Assembly: GCA_014654165.1 (NCBI GenBank)
Contig: JACWDK010000009.1
Coordinates: 1-47,982 of the forward strand
Reading direction: 5' to 3'
DNA: 47,982 bases
Source: Pelagibacterales bacterium SAG-MED13
Lineage (GTDB): Bacteria > Pseudomonadota > Alphaproteobacteria > Pelagibacterales > Pelagibacteraceae
In this document: piece after piece, positions 44,164 through 47,982 of the stretch
Layout: each line of letters begins with the position of its first letter
How positions within the stretch are numbered: the stretch's first letter is position 1
Made by a program: the position numbers and the translations under genes
The notes under the pieces: generated by a model
Databases searched by the model: none
Told to the model about the DNA's origin: nothing
Seen by the model: the letters and a program-made list of their open reading frames with translations, nothing else

Positions 44164-44886
44164 TTAATTTGAAAACTTAACATTTGAATAAATATTCTGT
44201 ATATCATCATCTTCTTCTAATGTTTCAAAAAAATTAATCAAATCCACTTTTTTTTCATTAGGTATCTGAACGCTAGTAAGTGGAATCCACTCAATCTCTG
44301 TAGATATAAAATTAGTAATTGATTTTTCTAACTCTTTTTTAACATTATAAATCTCATTCATTTGACATTGAACTTCATGAAAATCTTCATTAGATTTACA
44401 CTCCTCTGCACCTGCTTCTATAGCTAATGCAAAAATATCTTCTTCTGAAATTTCATTTTTATCGATTTTGATTAATCCTAATTGAGAAAAATTATGAGAT
44501 GCTGAGCCTTGTGTGCCCAGACTACCTCCTGCTTTTTGAAAAATAGTTCTTATATTAGATGCTGTCCTATTTTTGTTATCAGTTAAAGCTTCTACAATTA
44601 TTGCGACTTTTTCAGGTCCAAAACCTTCGTACCTTAAATTTTCAAAATTTGACTCTGTACTAATAGAAGATTTATTGATAGCTCGTTCGATATTATCTTT
44701 AGGCATATTAGCAGATCTTGCGGCTTGAATAGCTGAACGAAGTCTTGGATTCATTGCAGGATCTTTATCACCTAATTTTGCCGCAATAGTAATTTCTTTA
44801 GATATTTTTGAAAAAATTTTAGACCTTTGCTTATCTGCTTTACCTTTTTTATGTTTTATTCCTGCCCAATGAGAATGTCCTGCCAT
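44164..44886 (-). CDS. yebC: YebC/TACO1-family protein
   Basis: 240 residues with the invariant N terminus A-G-H-S-H-W-A-G-I-K-H-K-K-G and K-D-x-A-M-N-P-R-L-R near 50. YebC-family proteins have been described as transcription regulators and, more recently, as factors that relieve ribosome stalling at proline runs. The next gene, ruvC, begins three bases after its stop, the usual neighbour. Confidence 0.95.
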   Translation of the reverse strand: MAGHSHWAGIKHKKGKADKQRSKIFSKISKEITIAAKLGDKDPAMNPRLRSAIQAARSANMPKDNIERAINKSSISTESNFENLRYEGFGPEKVAIIVEALTDNKNRTASNIRTIFQKAGGSLGTQGSASHNFSQLGLIKIDKNEISEEDIFALAIEAGAEECKSNEDFHEVQCQMNEIYNVKKELEKSITNFISTEIEWIPLTSVQIPNEKKVDLINFFETLEEDDDIQNIYSNVKFSN

Positions 44887-44893
44887 AAATTAA

Positions 44894-45700
44894 TTATCTA
44901 TTATTATTTAATTGACCTCCAAAGATATAACTTTCAACTTTATCAGCCAATCCAGTTTCTACATTACAATCTACAATTACCCCACATAAAGTCGCTTCTC
45001 CTTTAGCGGGATAATGTTTGACTGAGTTTTTTTTCATAAACCTATTCAAGGAATTATCTTTATTCATACCTATCACAGAGTCATAATCTCCACACATGCC
45101 TGCATCTGTCTGATAAGCAGTTCCTTTTTTTAGAATTCTAGCATCATTAGTGGGGATATGTGTGTGAGTTCCAATTACCAGAGTAGCTTCACCATCAAAA
45201 TAATGACCTATAGCATTTTTTTCACTAGTGATCTCTCCATGGAAGTCAACAATTAAAAAATCATAATCCTTCTTCAATTTAAATGACTGCAAAAATTTTT
45301 CTGAGATTTTGAAAACATCATCACATTTTTTCATAAAAACATTTCCCATTAAATTAAGTACACCTATTTTTATGTTATGTTTTGTTGGGTATATTTCAAA
45401 TCCTCTACCAGGTGATGGTTCAAACAAATTTTTTGGTCTTAACAATCTATTATCTTGATCAATAAAATTCATTATATCTTTTTGATCCCAAATATGATTT
45501 CCTGTAGTAATAACATTTACACCACAGTTAAAAAAATCATAACAAATTTCTTTTGTTAAACCAACTCCAGACTCATCCGCATTTTCTCCATTTAAAATTA
45601 CAAAATCAATTTTATTTTTTTTTATTTGATCTAAAAGACTATTCATTATTTGAGAGCAGCCCGATATTCCAACAACATCTCCTAAAAATAATATTCTCAT
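44894..45700 (-). CDS. ymdB: YmdB-family metallophosphoesterase (TIGR00282 type)
   Basis: 268 residues. It starts R-I-L-F-L-G-D-V-V-G, the metal-binding first motif; N-G-E-N-A-D-E-S-G near 39, T-G-N-H-I-W-D near 67, and D-F-H-G-E near 150 with G-T-H-T-H-I-P-T near 177 complete the dinuclear metal site. Relatives hydrolyse 2',3'-cyclic nucleotides. The lack of a signal places it in the cytoplasm. It lies between fau and yebC. Confidence 0.9.
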   Translation of the reverse strand: MRILFLGDVVGISGCSQIMNSLLDQIKKNKIDFVILNGENADESGVGLTKEICYDFFNCGVNVITTGNHIWDQKDIMNFIDQDNRLLRPKNLFEPSPGRGFEIYPTKHNIKIGVLNLMGNVFMKKCDDVFKISEKFLQSFKLKKDYDFLIVDFHGEITSEKNAIGHYFDGEATLVIGTHTHIPTNDARILKKGTAYQTDAGMCGDYDSVIGMNKDNSLNRFMKKNSVKHYPAKGEATLCGVIVDCNVETGLADKVESYIFGGQLNNNR

Positions 45701-45707
45701 TTTTAAT

Positions 45708-46241
45708 CTATTCCTCTGTAATTATATAATCTAGCTTAATATCATATTTATTAGTTGGTATTTTTTTTACTCTTTGGTACGAAAAAGCTAACCCAATAGT
45801 AATTACTTTTTTTCTTTTTTTAATTTTCTGAATATATCTATCATAAAAACCACCACCATAACCAATTCTATTAAAATCTTTATCATAAGCTACAAGAGGA
45901 ACTAGTAATATATCTGGATATTTTAATTCATTTGAAACTGGCTCTGGAATTCCATATTTGTTTATATTAAGGGGATCTTTACTAGACCAATTAAAAAAAT
46001 CCATTTTATTATTTTTTTTTATTTTTGGTAAACAAATCTGATAATTTTTTTTTTCAAATTTTTTTAAAATTTGTACTCCATCGATTTCATAGTTATATGG
46101 ATAATAGCCACCCACTACTTTAGATTTAATTTTTTTTTTTTTTAAAATATTTAAGACTCTTTTAAAATTTATAGAAAAATTTTTGTATATTTTACTTTTC
46201 CTTAAAATTAATATTTTTTGTCTAATTTCTGATTTATTCAC
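45708..46241 (-). CDS. fau: 5-formyltetrahydrofolate cyclo-ligase
   Basis: 177 residues with the hallmark G-Y-G-G-G-F-Y-D-R-Y near residue 129 and P-L-V-A-Y-D near 115. It returns 5-formyl-THF to 5,10-methenyl-THF. It directly follows zapA (9 bases), as in many proteobacteria, but with no room for a 6S RNA gene between them. Confidence 0.9.
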   Translation of the reverse strand: MNKSEIRQKILILRKSKIYKNFSINFKRVLNILKKKKIKSKVVGGYYPYNYEIDGVQILKKFEKKNYQICLPKIKKNNKMDFFNWSSKDPLNINKYGIPEPVSNELKYPDILLVPLVAYDKDFNRIGYGGGFYDRYIQKIKKRKKVITIGLAFSYQRVKKIPTNKYDIKLDYIITEE

Positions 46242-46250
46242 AAATGATTA

Positions 46251-46694
46251 TTATGAAATTTTTTCTAAATTTGCTTTATCAACAAAGCTTGTAATTTCAT
46301 CTGTAGCATCTTCAATTAACTTTTCATAATGCTTCTGATTAATTTCAATTGAATTTTTTAGATCATAATGATTTTCATTTAATTTATAAATTTCTTGTTC
46401 CTTTTTATCTTTATATTCATAGACTAACGATTTTAATTCTTTAAATTTATTTGATAAATCTCTCAATTCATTTTTTTTTTGCTCAACTTTTTTTTTTGTT
46501 TCATGATATTCATCCATAACTTTTATAGCTGTAATTAATAAAAGCTTATTTTCACCAAGATTTCCTAAATTATTCTTTAACTCATTAAACTTTTGATTAA
46601 TTTGAATTAATAATTCCTCAAGATGCTCTTCTTGACCATCTTCACATGATAGTAAGAACTCTTTTCCATTAAATTTAATACTTACGTTTCCCAT
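46251..46694 (-). CDS. zapA: Cell division protein ZapA
   Basis: 147 residues: an N-terminal globular part (V-S-I-K-F-N-G-K-E-F-L-L-S-C near 4-17, then L-L-I-T-A-I-K-V-M-D-E near 50) followed by a long coiled coil (about 65-135). ZapA binds and bundles FtsZ filaments. It is longer than E. coli ZapA (109 residues) through the extended coil. It overlaps the upstream coiled-coil gene by 13 bases. Confidence 0.82.
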   Translation of the reverse strand: MGNVSIKFNGKEFLLSCEDGQEEHLEELLIQINQKFNELKNNLGNLGENKLLLITAIKVMDEYHETKKKVEQKKNELRDLSNKFKELKSLVYEYKDKKEQEIYKLNENHYDLKNSIEINQKHYEKLIEDATDEITSFVDKANLEKIS

Positions 46695-46996
46695 TTTTCT
46701 ATTTCATCTATTAAAGTATCTGTTTCTTGATTTAATTCATCAATTTTTTCTGAAAACTCAATTTTTTTTCTCTCCTCATTTTTTTGTAATTCATCAAGTT
46801 TTTTGCTAAGATTATTGTGTTCAATTACCAAATTTTTATATTTTTCCTCTATCTCTTGTTTTTCAATTTCTAATTGATTTTTTTGTGTATTTAAATTTTC
46901 TATATTTTTTTTTACATTAGGGTTTTGAATATTTAAATTTTTTAATTTTGTTAACGCTATAATTAACTTTTTTTCTTTTTCGATTTCAGAATTCAT
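46682..46996 (-). CDS. Small coiled-coil protein, unknown function
   Basis: 104 residues, almost wholly Lys/Glu-rich heptad-like coiled coil with no membrane segment or known motif. In alphaproteobacteria a short coiled-coil protein of the DUF4164 kind often precedes zapA, and this could be its counterpart, but sequence alone cannot show homology. The 13-base overlap with zapA suggests coupled translation and a possible role with ZapA at the division site. Confidence 0.6.
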   Translation of the reverse strand: MNSEIEKEKKLIIALTKLKNLNIQNPNVKKNIENLNTQKNQLEIEKQEIEEKYKNLVIEHNNLSKKLDELQKNEERKKIEFSEKIDELNQETDTLIDEIEKWET

Positions 46997-47049
46997 ATAT
47001 ATATAAACATATTATTAAATAGAATCTTCTTAGTCTAGACAGGATAAAT

Positions 47050-47982
47050 TTGAATAAACAATACAAAGAATTAGCCAATTGTATTAGGTTTTTGTCTATA
47101 GATGCTGTTCAAAAAGCAAACTCGGGACACCCTGGAATGCCTATGGGAATGGCTGATGTGGCAACTGTTCTATTTAAAGATTTTCTAAACTTTAATCCAA
47201 AAAATCCAAATTGGATTAACCGAGACCGATTTGTACTTTCTGCCGGTCACGGATCGATGTTACTTTACTCACTTTTGTATCTAACAGGTTATAAAAGTGT
47301 TTCCTTAAATGACATAAAAAATTTCAGACAGCTCGACTCAATTTGTGCTGGACATCCTGAATATCATCCAAATACTGGAATAGAAACAACCACTGGACCT
47401 TTGGGGCAAGGGATATCAAATGCTGTTGGTTTTGCCATTTCAGAAGAAATTTTAAAAAAACAAGTTGGAAAAAAAATAATTGATCATAAAACATATGTCT
47501 TAGCTGGCGATGGATGTTTGATGGAAGGGATTAGTCATGAGTCCTTGAGTCTTGCAGGACACCTGAAGTTAAAAAATCTTATTTTACTTTTTGACAATAA
47601 TTCTATTTCAATTGATGGCCCCACTAGCTTGGCAGTTTCAGATGATCATGAAAAAAGATTTAAAAGCTATGGATGGGATTATCTAAAGATAAACGGTCAT
47701 AACTTTAAAGAAATATCAAAAGCTCTTAAAAAAGCACAAAAATCAAAAAAACCTATAGCAATTTCTTGTAAAACAACAATCGGTTATGGATCTCCAAATA
47801 AAGGTGGCAAGGCCTCATCACATGGAAGTCCATTAGGTGATGAGGAAATAAAGTTAGTTAGAAAAAAATTAAATTGGAATTATGGCGCTTTTGAAATTCC
47901 AAAAAAATTAAATGAAGAATGGAAATCAATTGGTACTGAAGCATCAAAAAAAGCAGAAAAGCATGAAAAAATTTATATTAAT
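47050..47982 (+). CDS. tkt: Transketolase, N-terminal part (runs off the window)
   Basis: 311 codons open to the right edge. It starts at TTG 47050 with AGGA at 47041-47044. Motifs: [19 protein letters not shown] (residues 14-32), S-A-G-H-G-S-M-L near 76, T-T-G-P-L-G-Q-G near 115, and the thiamine-diphosphate motif G-D-G-C-L-M-E-G near 155 with [10 protein letters not shown] near 185. It moves two-carbon units between sugar phosphates. The thiamine cofactor links it to thiD in this window. It is divergent from the coiled-coil-zapA run. Confidence 0.96.
   Translation, partial: MNKQYKELANCIRFLSIDAVQKANSGHPGMPMGMADVATVLFKDFLNFNPKNPNWINRDRFVLSAGHGSMLLYSLLYLTGYKSVSLNDIKNFRQLDSICAGHPEYHPNTGIETTTGPLGQGISNAVGFAISEEILKKQVGKKIIDHKTYVLAGDGCLMEGISHESLSLAGHLKLKNLILLFDNNSISIDGPTSLAVSDDHEKRFKSYGWDYLKINGHNFKEISKALKKAQKSKKPIAISCKTTIGYGSPNKGGKASSHGSPLGDEEIKLVRKKLNWNYGAFEIPKKLNEEWKSIGTEASKKAEKHEKIYIN

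Noticed and set aside
46242-46250. 6S RNA gene between zapA and fau, as in E. coli
   Set aside because: Only nine bases separate the two genes, so ssrS cannot be here.
1-47982. CRISPR array, prophage, insertion sequence or toxin-antitoxin island
   Set aside because: No regularly spaced repeats, transposase, integrase, phage structural gene or terminal inverted repeats were seen; the only phage-like hint is the RuvC subtype.

Overview
The window looks like chromosome from a SAR11 alphaproteobacterium (Candidatus Pelagibacter type). This rests on the very AT-rich sequence, the extreme gene packing (mostly 0-50 bp gaps, many 1-4 bp overlaps), a proteorhodopsin followed by ferredoxin, ferredoxin reductase and a GST-like gene, an alphaproteobacterial single-cysteine DksA, and the alphaproteobacterial order yebC-ruvC-tolQRAB-pal-ybgF-tilS-ftsH-folP-glmM. 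No insertion sequence, prophage, CRISPR array or rRNA was seen. No stretch longer than 300 bp lacks a gene; the longest is the 217 bp between proteorhodopsin and prpE.

Layout. 1-2.25 kb: the start of a GFA-domain gene (cut by the window edge), a cupin protein, and divergently umuDC behind a LexA-like direct repeat. 2.2-5.3 kb: a GT2 glycosyltransferase split by a -1 frameshift at an A7 run, a GT-C membrane glycosyltransferase, then divergently dksA with a good promoter and two tiny membrane ORFs coupled by overlapping stop/start codons. 5.3-8.2 kb (minus): proteorhodopsin (glutamine at the spectral-tuning site), ferredoxin, FNR and GST, with a strong terminator-like hairpin just after proteorhodopsin. 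8.4-14.5 kb: prpE, pyrC, ygfZ, tRNA-Leu(GAG), nadA, nadC. 14.5-20.9 kb (minus): ppdK, glyS, glyQ, an S49 peptidase. 21-26.8 kb: ispB, pdxH, aroC, then xseB-ispA-dxs. 26.8-31.3 kb (plus): tsaC, an ABC-2 exporter pair, antisense tRNA-Arg(TCG), rluD, rpoH. 31.3-47 kb is one long minus-strand run: a coiled-coil protein, zapA, fau, ymdB, yebC, ruvC, tolQRAB, pal, ybgF, tilS, ftsH, folP, glmM, thiD, purA. The last 0.9 kb is the 5' part of transketolase.

How the parts work together. Proteorhodopsin makes a light-driven proton gradient; dxs, ispA and ispB supply isoprenoids, whose retinal branch is not in this window. Tol-Pal with YbgF keeps the envelope together during division alongside ZapA. RpoH and FtsH are a classical regulatory pair, and an alphaproteobacterial heat-shock-like promoter precedes ftsH. 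thiD stands without other thiamine genes, consistent with the known need of SAR11 for exogenous HMP.

Most worth a second look: a phage-type RuvC in the canonical ruv locus with ruvA, ruvB and ybgC absent there; the slippery A7 frameshift in the glycosyltransferase; the terminator and palindromes around proteorhodopsin; the SOS-like operator of umuDC; and the micro-ORF pair behind dksA. I found no clearly new multi-gene system; most of the window is core metabolism and envelope biology.
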